Assembly: GCF_905397395.1 (NCBI RefSeq)
Contig: NZ_CAJPVH010000002.1
Location: 1-64,000 of the forward strand
Direction of reading: 5' to 3'
DNA length: 64,000 nucleotides
Origin: Cupriavidus campinensis
GTDB taxonomy: Bacteria > Pseudomonadota > Gammaproteobacteria > Burkholderiales > Burkholderiaceae
The notes under the pieces are model-generated. The model saw only the letters and a list, made by a program, of their open reading frames with translations. It made no database searches and was not told the origin of the DNA. Positions 25,546-34,877 of the stretch are shown here, piece by piece. The translations under genes and the position numbers were made by a program. Position 1 is the stretch's first letter. Every line of letters begins with the position of its first letter.

Positions 25546-25903
25546 GACGAGTTCTCTACAGGCGGAACTGTAGCCAAATCGGCAGTGCGCTACAACCCAT
25601 TTTTCATTATTCAAATTTTATGTGTCGTAACGTCGCACCAGCCCGTCACGGTGAAGGGTAAACACGGCTTACCTTAAATTCGGGGATATTTCCTCTTGAA
25701 ATGAGGCAGAGAATCCGCCTAAAGTAAAGATAGTGCGCATTACCCCGCACATGACACAGCAGAACAAACTGGTTATGATGCGCGCTACAGTCGAGTCAAG
25801 TCGTGTCAACCTCGTTGGCTTCCGTTCGGTATCTACGAGACCTCAACGTGCTTGAACGGTTGTTTGCGTTGTGTACAAGAACTTGCTTCGAAAGGAAATT
25901 CCT
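25546..25903. other. Divergent region between parA and the cold-shock gene
   Basis: About 360 bases hold the parAB promoter (minus) and the cold-shock promoter (plus). TTGAAA (25696-25701) and TAAAGT (25720-25725), 18 bases apart, could drive the cold-shock gene with a leader of about 170 bases, as is common for cspA-type genes. Confidence 0.4.
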
Positions 25904-26107
25904 ATGGCAACCGGTACGGTCAAGTGGTTTAACGAGACCAAGGGCTTCGGCTTCATTACCCCGGACGACGGTGGTGCAGATCTGTTCGCGCACTTCTCGG
26001 AAATCCAGGGCTCGGGTTTCAAGACCCTGAAGGATGGTCAGCGTGTGACGTTTGAAGTGAAGCAGGGCCCCAAGGGTCTGCAGGCATCGGCGATCAAGCC
26101 CGCCTGA
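25904..26107 (+). CDS. Cold-shock domain protein (left of repA)
   Basis: A 67-residue single-stranded nucleic acid binding protein. It begins [24 protein letters not shown], with RNP1 (KGFGFI) and RNP2-like (LFAHF) motifs, and ends [14 protein letters not shown]. The ribosome site is AAAGGAA, 6-7 bases before the ATG. It is followed by a strong hairpin shared with the convergent repA gene. A close paralogue is at 28799-29002 on the other side of the origin. Confidence 0.95.
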   Translation: MATGTVKWFNETKGFGFITPDDGGADLFAHFSEIQGSGFKTLKDGQRVTFEVKQGPKGLQASAIKPA

Positions 26108-26161
26108 CCCTGGTTCACTGAACGCCCCGCCACGTGCGCAAGCGCGTGAACGGTAAAGAAA

Positions 26162-26190
26162 AAGGCAAGCGCTCGTCGCTTGCCTTTTTC
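26162..26190. terminator. Bidirectional terminator between cold-shock gene and repA
   Basis: AAGGCAAGCG (26162-26171) pairs with CGCTTGCCTT (26177-26186), followed by T on the plus strand and preceded by an A-run that serves the minus strand. Confidence 0.85.
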
Positions 26191-26211
26191 GTTCCGGCGG
26201 TCAGATCGCCT

Positions 26212-27306
26212 TCAGGCCAGCTTGCGAACGCTAGTGCGTGACGGCTGCAGGATCAGGGCCTTCGACGAATCAGCATCCACCTTTGCGCCCGGATAGACCA
26301 CCAGCACATCCTTGAGCGCCTTGCGGAACAGTGCGCGGAACTTGCGCTCGCTCTCGGTCTCCGTGCCGAACTGCATCTGCAGCGCTTCCCACGGGATTTC
26401 GGTGCGGCGCTGGATCGTGAAGAACCGGTATGTCAGCCATGAATAGACATCGAGCGCGAACGGCGACTGCTTGAGCGCCTTGAGCGCACGCATATCCACA
26501 GGCACCGGGCGGTTTACCAGCTCGTTGAAGAATGGCTCCGACAGCACCACAAAGCTCTCGAACATCGAGCCCTGGCCGGGTTGCATCGGATCCCACCACG
26601 TCGACAGCTGGTCGGCCAGCAGGTAGCCCACGCGATCGATCGACAAGGGTTCGTGATTCGGCGTTTGATTGGGCGTCGGCGTCGACTTGTTCTGCACGAT
26701 CGCAATCGTTGCCGAGAAAAGGCGGATCATCTGCTGGCGCACCAGCGTCATCGTGCCGCGCTTGCCCCCAGTCGCCATCGGAATGCCGAGGTTGTACATG
26801 AACTCGGACAGCGAGTTACCCAGTGAGATACGGCGGTCCTCGACCGTGCCCGTAAACTCGCCGCGCTTCTTCTTCGCCATGATCTCCTTGCCAATCCAGG
26901 CAAGCATCAGGCGTGGATAGGAGCCGTACGGATACCCTAGCGAAACAGTTTCGGAAACGAGCTTCTGACGACCATTGGCCGCCCGCTCGGAGCGTTGCTG
27001 CGTGAAGTAGCCCGGCTGGATCATCAGCGAGATGTTGCCACTGGTGCGCGTCCACACGGGCGGCGCGCCTTTGGGAGCACGATACGGCAACGTCACCTGC
27101 ACGCTGGCGCGGCTCAGGAAGCCCACCTCGCCGCTTTGCCAGGCGTCCTCGCGCTCCATCGCCTGAGCCTCGTCGAAGAGGCGCTGGAATTTCTCGGACG
27201 GAACCAGGACGTTCTCGTTTCCGGGAACGATGATGCGGGAAGGCTCGTGATCCCCTTGCAGGACGGAGCGATCCCCCTCGGTGGCCAGGGAGCGTTTGAT
27301 GGGCAT
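26212..27306 (-). CDS. repA: Replication initiator RepA (RPA family)
   Basis: The 364-residue initiator begins MPIKRSLATEGDRSVLQGDH and has the RPA-family core: GYPYGSYPRLMLAWIGKEIM, ISLGNSLSEFMYNLGI, SFVVLSEPFFNELVNRPVPVDMRALKALKQSPFALDVYSWLTYRF and EIPWEALQMQFG. It is expected to bind the adjacent iterons, recruit DnaA and helicase, and start replication of the secondary replicon. The frame is open further upstream but MPIKR fits the family start. One inverted iteron lies 54 bases upstream of the start (27360-27376), suggesting that RepA represses its own gene. Confidence 0.93.
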   Translation of the reverse strand: MPIKRSLATEGDRSVLQGDHEPSRIIVPGNENVLVPSEKFQRLFDEAQAMEREDAWQSGEVGFLSRASVQVTLPYRAPKGAPPVWTRTSGNISLMIQPGYFTQQRSERAANGRQKLVSETVSLGYPYGSYPRLMLAWIGKEIMAKKKRGEFTGTVEDRRISLGNSLSEFMYNLGIPMATGGKRGTMTLVRQQMIRLFSATIAIVQNKSTPTPNQTPNHEPLSIDRVGYLLADQLSTWWDPMQPGQGSMFESFVVLSEPFFNELVNRPVPVDMRALKALKQSPFALDVYSWLTYRFFTIQRRTEIPWEALQMQFGTETESERKFRALFRKALKDVLVVYPGAKVDADSSKALILQPSRTSVRKLA

Positions 27307-27359
27307 ATTGACGGGCTTCGGATTACCCGCCTTTTTACGCGAACCCGTAAACGTTGTCA

Positions 27360-27376
27360 CGCAGAAACAGGTACGT
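27360..27376 (-). promoter_or_regulatory. Iteron in the repA leader
   Basis: CGCAGAAACAGGTACGT is the reverse complement of the array iteron at 27956-27972. Its place just upstream of repA fits an operator for autoregulation. Confidence 0.7.
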
Positions 27377-27558
27377 ATACGTTCTTTGTGTTTTTCCGGT
27401 GCCGAGCGCTGTTGACGTCTTGCCTGCGGTTGCGGTGCCACACCGCCAGCTTGTTTGCAGGCGATCTGTTTGAGGTTTCGGGTTTCTCAAGATTGGCAGG
27501 ATGTCCGGCATGCGGTGGGCAACCCGACAGGGTTGTCCACGGTTGGCGGCACATCAGC

Positions 27559-27596
27559 TACAAGTAAACGATACCGATACGGGTTAACTACTTGTA
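27559..27596. promoter_or_regulatory. Inverted repeat upstream of repA
   Basis: TACAAGTA (27559-27566) and TACTTGTA (27589-27596) form an 8-bp inverted repeat in an AT-richer stretch between repA and the iterons. It may be an operator or part of the unwinding region. Confidence 0.45.
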
Positions 27597-27750
27597 AACC
27601 GTATACGGAGGGAAAACGGGCTTGATTTCAAAAGGAAAATGAACGCCCAGCGAACCCGATTCTGCGTGGAACCGTACTCGATTCTGCGAAGCCCCGAACC
27701 CGAATCTGCGACTGGGCGAACCCGTTTCAGCGGAAAGCGCGAACCGGATT

Positions 27751-27887
27751 CTGCGGGGATAACTCACTGATCCCACAGGCTTTTCCACAGTGGGACGCGC
27801 CCAAAGCGTACCTGATTCTGCGTGACCTGTGCTCGGCGACCGCTTCCCTGCTCGGAAGCCCTGTGAACAACCGTGTTATCCCCGCAG
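27751..27887. repeat. 13-bp inverted repeat around the DnaA box
   Basis: CTGCGGGGATAAC (27751-27763) and GTTATCCCCGCAG (27875-27887) are exact inverted copies. Each arm joins the end of an iteron to a TTATCCCC element resembling a DnaA site. A third iteron (28433-28449) is followed by the similar GGGACAAC. Confidence 0.75.
27781..27789 (+). promoter_or_regulatory. DnaA box
   Basis: TTTTCCACA matches the DnaA consensus TTWTNCACA and sits between iterons 5 and 6 of the array. Confidence 0.65.
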
Positions 27888-28722
27888 AAATGGGTGCGCG
27901 GGCGGGCTGCGTGATGGCTCAAGCGTACCCGATTCTGCGGACTCGACGCCCTAGAACGTACCTGTTTCTGCGCTGGGCAGGTTCGGGGCCGACCACATCC
28001 TGTGCGTACCCGTTTCTGCGGCGTACCCAATTCTGCGGAATGACATCACTTTGCTGCGCCGCCGGCAAACGTACCCATTTCTGCGCTGGTTCTGCTCGTC
28101 ACAATCTCCGGGAGCGTACCCAAATCTGCGTGGACCGGAGGCGCAATGCGTCAGCCTGCAGAAGCAGCACAACTATACCACTGCCTTCCAGTAAAAGCCA
28201 GTGCTCACTCTCAACGTATACGTGGCTGCGACGAGATATCCATGCCGTACCCGTTTCTGCGCCATGTCGCTCTTCCGCATTGCGGCCGGACACGTATACA
28301 TCACCGGTATCGTGGGCGCCCGTACCCGTTTCTGCGAGCACATTGATGCTGTCCGTCCCGGGTGCCATCGAAGAGCGTACCCATTTCTGCGTCCCAATCG
28401 CTGGGATGGGCCGCATACGTCGAGAAATTGCCGCGTACCAGATTCTGCGGGGACAACTCGACGCGAAATCCGGCCTCGGTCGGCCTATGACAGTGGGGTG
28501 GTGCCTTAAGCGAAGGGAGGGAGCGGACGAACTGCGTACCCGTTTCTGCGTGCGAATGCGGGAGGCCAGGGCGGCAATCCGCCGCCGACCGTACCCATTT
28601 CTGCGGAGATCAGTCAGGAAGGCGTACCCGTTTCTGCGGCGCGACTGCGCAGGGTACGAAGGAAGAACCACATCAAAGCGAAGCCGGACGACCAGGAAGC
28701 CTGATCCGACGAAAAACAGGCG

Positions 28723-28750
28723 AAAAAAAACCCCGCCAGTGATGGCGGGG
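28723..28750 (-). terminator. Terminator of the right cold-shock gene
   Basis: Read on the minus strand, CCCCGCCA and TGGCGGGG (28731-28750) form a hairpin with a run of eight T. It isolates the cold-shock gene from the iteron array. Confidence 0.85.
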
Positions 28751-28798
28751 CTCTTTTCGGTGCTGGCACACCTTGCGGCGTGCCGGAGCTACCTTGGC

Positions 28799-29002
28799 TT
28801 ACAGCGGCGTGATGTTCGCAGCTTGCAGACCCTTCGGGCCGTTCTTGACTTCGAACGACACGCGTTGGTTTTCCTGCAGCGACTTGAAGCCGTCGGCGCG
28901 CACTTCGGAGAAGTGGGCGAACAGGTCATCACCGCCTGCGTCCGGCTTGATAAAGCCGAAGCCCTTGGCGTCATTGAACCACTTGACGATACCGGTTTGC
29001 AT
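28799..29002 (-). CDS. Cold-shock domain protein (right of the iterons)
   Basis: A 67-residue protein beginning [24 protein letters not shown], with RNP motifs KGFGFI and LFAHF and ending [13 protein letters not shown]. It is close to the product of 25904-26107. Both genes point towards repA and the iterons, one on each side, so the pair frames the origin. It has its own terminator. Confidence 0.95.
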   Translation of the reverse strand: MQTGIVKWFNDAKGFGFIKPDAGGDDLFAHFSEVRADGFKSLQENQRVSFEVKNGPKGLQAANITPL

Positions 29003-29333
29003 GGTATTGCTTTCCAAAAAAAGATAAAAAAGAAACCGATGGTGCACACACCATCGCACTGCCAACTCAAGGAAAGGACACCATGGACAACCGAAGTACC
29101 AACGGTGGCTAACGAATGAACTGTTGCCTCGTCGCTTGAATCTAGCTGAGGTTTATACGGGGGATTCGCCGCCTCGTCAAGGTGGGGATTCCCCGGCAGG
29201 GGCTGGCAGCGTCACGTGGGCCTATGGGATCATCCTGCCTTTTGCCTATTGTCTGTCATGCAGCCCTTGACGCCGCCCCGGGCCGGGCGAGCCGAGCCGC
29301 AGCAGACGCGCAACAGATCCAGGAGACCCCCAC
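29003..29333. other. Divergent region, cold-shock gene and purine permease
   Basis: About 330 bases with the promoter of the right cold-shock gene (minus) and of the permease (plus). I see no purine riboswitch or other structured leader. Confidence 0.35.
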
Positions 29334-30707
29334 ATGTCCCTACCGGACCCCGCCGAGCGGCCGGGCAGCGATGCCGCGCCCGCCTTTCAGTCCAGCCCGG
29401 CCCCCGCCAGCCTCGCCGAGCGCCTGTTCCGCCTGGCCGAGCACAACACCAATGTGCGCACCGAAGTGCTGGCCGGCGTGACCACGTTCCTGACCATGGC
29501 GTACATCATCTTCGTCAATCCGAGCATTCTTGGCGATGCCGGCGTGCCGAAGGACGCGGTGTTCGTCGCCACCTGCGTGGCCGCAGCCATCGGCACGCTG
29601 ATCATGGGGCTCTTTGCGAATTATCCGATCGCAATGGCGCCGGGCATGGGCCTCAACGCCTACTTCGCCTATACGGTGGTCAAGGGCATGGGTCTGCCGT
29701 GGGAAGCGGCGCTCGGTGCGGTGTTCATCTCCGGCTGCCTGTTCCTGCTGGTCACGCTGTTCCGCATCCGGGAGATGATCGTCAAGGGCATTCCGCATGC
29801 GATCCGGGGCGCGATCACGGCGGGCATCGGACTGTTCCTGGCGATCATCGCGCTGAAGAACGCCGGCATCATCGCGGCCAGCCCGGCCACCCTGGTCACC
29901 ATCGGCGATCTGCACCAGCCGCCTGCGATCATGGCCATCATCGGCTTCTTCGTGATCGTTGCGCTGGACCGCCTGAAGGTGAAGGGCGCGATCCTGATCG
30001 GCATCCTGCTCACCACGGTGCTGAGTTTCCTGTTCGGCGGCAACACCTTCCACGGCGTGTTCTCGGCGCCGCCGTCGATCGCGCCCACGCTGTTCAAGCT
30101 CGATATTGCCGGCGCGCTGTCCATCGGCATCATCAACGTGGTGCTGGTGTTCTTCCTGGTCGAACTGTTCGATGCCACCGGCACGCTGATGGGCGTGGCC
30201 AACCGCGCCGGGCTGCTCAAGGCCGGCAAGATGAACCGGCTCAATCGGGCGCTGATGGCCGACAGCACGGCGATCATGGCCGGCTCGCTGCTCGGCACGT
30301 CGTCGACCACGGCCTATATCGAGAGCGCGTCCGGCGTGCAGGCCGGCGGCCGTACCGGCCTGACCGCCGTGACCGTGGCCGTGCTGTTCCTGGCCTGCCT
30401 GTTCATCGCACCGCTGGCCGGCACGGTGCCGGCCTATGCCACCGCGCCGGCGCTGCTCTACGTCTCCTGCCTGATGCTGCGCGAGCTGGTCGATATCGAC
30501 TGGACCGATGTCACCGAAGTCGTGCCCGCCGTGCTCACCGTCCTCGGCATGCCGTTCACGTACTCGGTGGCCAATGGCGTCGCGTTCGGCTTTATTGCCT
30601 ACGCGGTGCTGAAGCTGCTGACCGGCCGCGCGCGCGAGGTGCCGGTCATGGCGTGGATCATCGCCGCCGTGTTTCTGTTCAAGTTCTATTACCTGCCGGG
30701 GCATTGA
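29334..30707 (+). CDS. NCS2-family purine (guanine/hypoxanthine or adenine) permease
   Basis: The 457-residue inner-membrane protein has 12-14 hydrophobic helices and the AzgA/PbuG-type signatures: RTEVLAGVTTFLTMAYIIFVNP near residue 42, GMGLNAYFAYTVV, PHAIRGAITAGIGLFL, FFLVELFDATGTLMGVANRAG and GTSSTTAYIESASGVQAGGRTGLTA. It imports a purine base by proton symport. A ribosome site AGGAGA is close upstream. It stands alone between the origin region and the sigma-54 regulator. The precise base cannot be assigned. Confidence 0.92.
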   Translation: MSLPDPAERPGSDAAPAFQSSPAPASLAERLFRLAEHNTNVRTEVLAGVTTFLTMAYIIFVNPSILGDAGVPKDAVFVATCVAAAIGTLIMGLFANYPIAMAPGMGLNAYFAYTVVKGMGLPWEAALGAVFISGCLFLLVTLFRIREMIVKGIPHAIRGAITAGIGLFLAIIALKNAGIIAASPATLVTIGDLHQPPAIMAIIGFFVIVALDRLKVKGAILIGILLTTVLSFLFGGNTFHGVFSAPPSIAPTLFKLDIAGALSIGIINVVLVFFLVELFDATGTLMGVANRAGLLKAGKMNRLNRALMADSTAIMAGSLLGTSSTTAYIESASGVQAGGRTGLTAVTVAVLFLACLFIAPLAGTVPAYATAPALLYVSCLMLRELVDIDWTDVTEVVPAVLTVLGMPFTYSVANGVAFGFIAYAVLKLLTGRAREVPVMAWIIAAVFLFKFYYLPGH

Positions 30708-30729
30708 ATCCGCCCGCATCCGCCCGATG

Positions 30730-30746
30730 GCGTACCCGATTCTGCG
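30730..30746 (+). repeat. Dispersed RepA iteron
   Basis: GCGTACCCGATTCTGCG, identical to the array copy at 27923-27939, lies in the gap after the purine permease. Confidence 0.8.
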
Positions 30747-30800
30747 TCAAATGTGAGCGCTCATTAACCTGATGGGTCGCCTGCGGCGTGCGATTCTGAT

Positions 30801-30818
30801 CTCACACTAAAGTATGAG
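30801..30818. promoter_or_regulatory. 18-bp dyad, operator-like
   Basis: CTCACACTAAAGTATGAG is a near-perfect dyad (CTCA-x-ACT-AA-AGT-x-TGAG) just upstream of a 16-codon frame and terminator. The binding protein is unknown. Confidence 0.45.
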
Positions 30819-30820
30819 AC

Positions 30821-30871
30821 ATGAATGAAAACGATCACTTCGGGCTGGACAAACCGTCTCAAATGCACTGA
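30821..30871 (+). CDS. Possible 16-residue peptide or small-RNA body
   Basis: A short frame, MNENDHFGLDKPSQMH, lies between the dyad at 30801 and the terminator at 30891. It could be a tiny protein or leader peptide, or the region may be a small RNA. There is no family to compare with. Confidence 0.25.
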   Translation: MNENDHFGLDKPSQMH

Positions 30872-30890
30872 ACTAGAGGCGAAGTAGACG

Positions 30891-30916
30891 AAGGGCGCGT
30901 GAGAGCGCCCTTTCTT
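30891..30916 (+). terminator. Intrinsic terminator after the short frame
   Basis: AAGGGCGC (30891-30898) pairs with GCGCCCTT (30905-30912), then TCTT. It would end a transcript of about 100 bases starting near the dyad. Confidence 0.6.
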
Positions 30917-31142
30917 GACTCCGGCCTATGTCGAGGCCGCGCCCCGCGCGCGGCGGCCGCCATCGGCCGAGGGCATCCAACGAGACCGTCTTGCAGCGAC
31001 GGCGGGGCCACCACGAGATCACAGAAGTCATAAACAGACCACACGGCCGACACGTGTGGCAGACAACAGACAGCTCAAAACCAAACGTAGACAGTGGTAA
31101 TCGTACGCAGTGCCGGGGGTGTTGTTCAACGGGGAACAAATC
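30917..31142. other. Intergenic remainder before the 31143 gene
   Basis: With 30708-30916 this makes a gap of 435 bases. Beyond the iteron, dyad, short frame and terminator listed separately, I see nothing but a presumed promoter. Confidence 0.3.
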
Positions 31143-31598
31143 ATGACCGCAGGAGAGATCCGGCGTCCCGAATTCGGGCCCATCAGTGCATCCGCCAGTC
31201 GATCGATTCACCGCGCGCCATTGGCCAGTGACGCGTCCGCCATTTCACTACGGGATGCCGACCTAGGCGGCCCGGACACCGAAGTCGCCGTGCTGCTCGC
31301 CGAGGACACGGAGATTTCGCCACGCACGCGCCAGGCCGTCGAGGCCCTGATGCAACGCCATCGCATGCTGGCCGAGGAACTCGCGCGCCAGCGCACCTTG
31401 CTCCAGGAATGGATCCTGAGCCAGCTCACCTACAAGGCGCTTTACTTCCAGTACTCCGGCCAGTCGCCCGAAGCGCCCAGCGTGGACCTGATGCGCGAGA
31501 AGGACATGGTGCGCCGCCGTATCCGCGACCAACTGCACGCCGGCCGTGATTACGACAGCGTGCTCGAAGAACAGTCTCGCAGTCTGTCCAGACCGTGA
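31143..31598 (+). CDS. Hypothetical protein upstream of the sigma-54 regulator
   Basis: The 151-residue protein begins MTAGEIRRPEFGPIS. Residues about 60-105 are strongly helical and charged (ISPRTRQAVEALMQRHRMLAEELARQRTLLQEWILSQL), probably a coiled coil, followed by a Tyr-rich patch (YKALYFQYSG). I do not recognise a family. The stop lies 122 bases before the chosen start of the sigma-54 activator, in the same direction, so they may be co-transcribed. Confidence 0.65.
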   Translation: MTAGEIRRPEFGPISASASRSIHRAPLASDASAISLRDADLGGPDTEVAVLLAEDTEISPRTRQAVEALMQRHRMLAEELARQRTLLQEWILSQLTYKALYFQYSGQSPEAPSVDLMREKDMVRRRIRDQLHAGRDYDSVLEEQSRSLSRP

Positions 31599-31720
31599 TA
31601 CCGACGTTGAGTGCGGGGGAACTCCCCCTGCCGGCGGAACCCAGCCGGGCCATGTGGCCCGCTTCCGGCCCGATTGCCGGCACCGCCGCGAACAAGAAGA
31701 CAAACGTCAGGGAGAACGGC

Positions 31721-33094
<1,374 letters not shown>

Positions 33095-33126
33095 GTTGCC
33101 GCGGAGTAAGTTACCGAAGTGCCAGG

Positions 33127-33160
33127 GGGGGCCCGGCGACGTCCGCTCGCCGGACCCCCT
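33127..33160 (+). terminator. Hairpin after the sigma-54 activator
   Basis: GGGGG-C-CCGGCGA pairs with TCGCCGG-A-CCCCC, with one mismatch opposite, followed by TTCGT. The T tail is weak, so termination is probable rather than sure. Confidence 0.45.
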
Positions 33161-33280
33161 TCGTCCCACCGCCCGGACAGCAGCGGCAGGCTAGCGCGGC
33201 CTGGCCCGCGCGGAGATCGTCCTTAATCCCTCCCTTTCTCTTTCCCTCTCAAGAATCGTTCCTGGCGCCTCCCTAGTCAT

Positions 33281-33601
33281 TCAAGTCATGCTGATCTTGT
33301 CGCGCCGGTGCCGTGGCGGCGTGGCGTCGGTCGGCCCGCGCGTGGGCAGCGGGTCGCGCGGCTCGGCGCTCTCGCGCGCCTGGCGCGCGTCGGGGTGGGG
33401 CGCGCTCTGGTCGGGCGCGAAGGTCAGGTCGCCCCAGGCCCAGGCGAAGCTGCGCACATAGCTGTCGTTGCTGAGGGCGGCGTGACTGTTGAGGTTGGCG
33501 CAGTCGGGCCGGTCGAAGTACGCGTAGTTGCCGGCGAACGCGGCAGTCGTCGCGGTCGAGAGCAGCGCCAGCGCGATGATGGCGGGGACTCTGGCGTTCA
33601 T
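33281..33601 (-). CDS. Small exported hypothetical protein
   Basis: The 106-residue product begins MNARVPAIIALALLSTATTAAFAGNYAYF, a clear signal peptide with a likely cut after AFA. The mature part has YFDRPDCANLNSHAALSNDSYVRSFAWAWGDLTF and then a Pro/Arg/Asp-rich hydrophilic tail. There is no recognised family. It converges on the sigma-54 activator gene. A sigma-54-like promoter lies about 400 bases upstream. Confidence 0.65.
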   Translation of the reverse strand: MNARVPAIIALALLSTATTAAFAGNYAYFDRPDCANLNSHAALSNDSYVRSFAWAWGDLTFAPDQSAPHPDARQARESAEPRDPLPTRGPTDATPPRHRRDKISMT

Positions 33602-33998
33602 GGGTGGCTCACTCCCTTGCTGGAAAAAGGTGCCCGCCGGGGGACGGAGCACGTAAAGCTTTCAAATACTGCAAGCAATGCCGTTGTCGGTTGTCATCCA
33701 CTGTTGTCCTTGCGACGTGGCCTCAGCATGCCGGCAACCCGTTGCGGCGCCGGCTGGCGGACACCGCGAGCGTTCGGCTGGCCGCCGCGCAATACGAGGC
33801 AACCGGGCGCAGTGGCTGGCGGGGCGACGGAAGCAGGGGCGGCGACAGCAGGTCAATCACGGACGGTGCGGGGCCCGCCAATCGATGGGCGCGCCTGCGT
33901 GCCGTCATTCGTGCGGGCGGATGACGCATGGCGGGGGGTCCTCCTGCGTGGTCTGTCGAATAGTTGTCAAAGGCGCGTGCTTCTCCCTGCCCGGTACA

Positions 33999-34016
33999 GA
34001 GCGACAAGTGTGCCAA
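33999..34016 (-). promoter_or_regulatory. Sigma-54-like promoter
   Basis: Read on the minus strand, TTGGCAC, five bases, then TCGCT, differs from the TGGCAC-N5-TTGC consensus at one base. It points towards the exported protein gene at 33281-33601, beside a sigma-54 activator gene. Confidence 0.3.
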
Positions 34017-34405
34017 TGCACGCGAAACGCTTGTTTTATAGGGGTTGCGCGACTTTGGCACATGCGCCGGCCCCGGAGCGGGCCGTCAGGCGGCGTCGAT
34101 CGGTTTCGCCGCTGTAACGCAAGCGGACGGAGGCGCGCGTGGCCGTGTGACATGTGGCAGGGCGGTTAGGGCGGGCGGTGCGTCATCATGCGGCGCCCAT
34201 GCTCCCGGCCACGCTGCCAAGGTGGGAGGCGGTGGCAGATGTCGCCCCTGAATGACCCCCCGGCGCCACGCCGTTGCGCGTGCCGGTGGGGCGGCAGGGC
34301 CGATGGCGCGTCCTGATGCGCGACCCGGGCGCCCTGGCGCCGGGGCGCGGCACGAGGGTGCACCCGGTTGCAGGGCTGAAACATGGGTCTGGCGGGGAGG
34401 ATCGA

Positions 34406-34422
34406 CGCAGAAACGGGTACGC
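34406..34422 (-). repeat. Dispersed RepA iteron
   Basis: CGCAGAAACGGGTACGC, the exact reverse complement of the consensus iteron, in the gene-free stretch before the lipoprotein gene. Confidence 0.8.
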
Positions 34423-34481
34423 TCGCCGGCCCGCAGGTCGGCGGGGCCGGGCAGGGGAGGCGGGGAGTGTGGTGCCGGTGG

Positions 34482-34673
34482 CTAGCGCGGGGTGCCCGAC
34501 GGCACCGATGCTCCCGGTGCCATCGGTGCCGGTCGGTCGCCGGGGGTGGCGTTCGAGGTGGCGCCGGAAATGGGCTTCGGGCCCGGCTGTCCACGCTGTT
34601 GTTCGCAGCCAGCCAGCGCCAGCAGGCCAAGGCAGAGCGCGGCAACGGGGCGCCTGATCGAGGTGCGGATCAC
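34482..34673 (-). CDS. Small lipoprotein
   Basis: A 63-residue product from a GTG start at 34673 (AGGAGA 6 bases upstream). It begins MIRTSIRRPVAALCLGLLALAGCEQQRG, with lipobox LALAGC, so Cys23 would be lipidated. The mature part is a short Pro/Gly/Ser-rich chain. The function is unknown. It is divergent from the BrkB-like gene. Confidence 0.7.
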   Translation of the reverse strand: MIRTSIRRPVAALCLGLLALAGCEQQRGQPGPKPISGATSNATPGDRPAPMAPGASVPSGTPR

Positions 34674-34877
34674 GGAAGTCTCCTGTTCCTGGCCGGGCGC
34701 GGCGGGTCCGCGCGCCGGCGGGTGTGCCTGAACCTACTGTAGCAGGTTGCACCGGCGCCGCTCCGGATGCGCATTATCATGAACGCAGGTCGGACGCGCG
34801 CGGACAGACAGCCCCGGCCGCGTCGTCCATGCTCTGAACGTGACGAGGTCATCACCCTTCACCATCCGAGATCCGGC

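Larger units (their letters stand above)
27650..28638 (+). repeat. Replication origin iteron array (20 copies)
   Basis: Twenty 17-bp iterons of consensus GCGTACCCGTTTCTGCG. Starts: 27650, 27672, 27694, 27716, 27739, 27806, 27883 (inverted), 27923, 27956, 28004, 28021, 28069, 28114, 28245, 28320, 28375, 28433, 28534, 28589, 28622. The first five are spaced about 22 bases apart, two helical turns, and four of them carry GAAC in place of GTAC. The remaining copies are spaced irregularly. This is the expected binding array for RepA and marks the origin of the replicon. Confidence 0.92.
33602..34481. other. 880-base region without a convincing gene
   Basis: It lies between two minus-strand genes for small exported proteins. 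It holds a sigma-54-like promoter (33999-34016) and a dispersed iteron (34406-34422). Several frames are open, as expected at this GC content, but none has a plausible start, composition or family signature. Confidence 0.45.

Noticed and set aside
27725-27738. A further parS site (TTTCAGCGGAAAG)
   Set aside because: It lacks the central GCGC symmetry and is better explained as the end of a variant iteron.
27650-28638. CRISPR array
   Set aside because: Repeats are only 17 bp, include an inverted copy, have irregular spacing and no cas genes; they fit RepA iterons beside repA.
27863-29119. A 418-codon frame across the iteron array
   Set aside because: Its translation is mostly the iteron unit read repeatedly (R-T-x-F-C and Y-P-F-L-R), so it is non-coding repeat DNA.
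29003-29333. Purine riboswitch before the purine permease
   Set aside because: No conserved loop-loop core was recognisable in the leader, and such riboswitches are not expected in this lineage.
33723-34061. A 112-codon minus-strand frame in the 880-base gap
   Set aside because: There is no ribosome site, signal or family-like sequence; Pro/Arg/Ala bias is typical of chance frames here.
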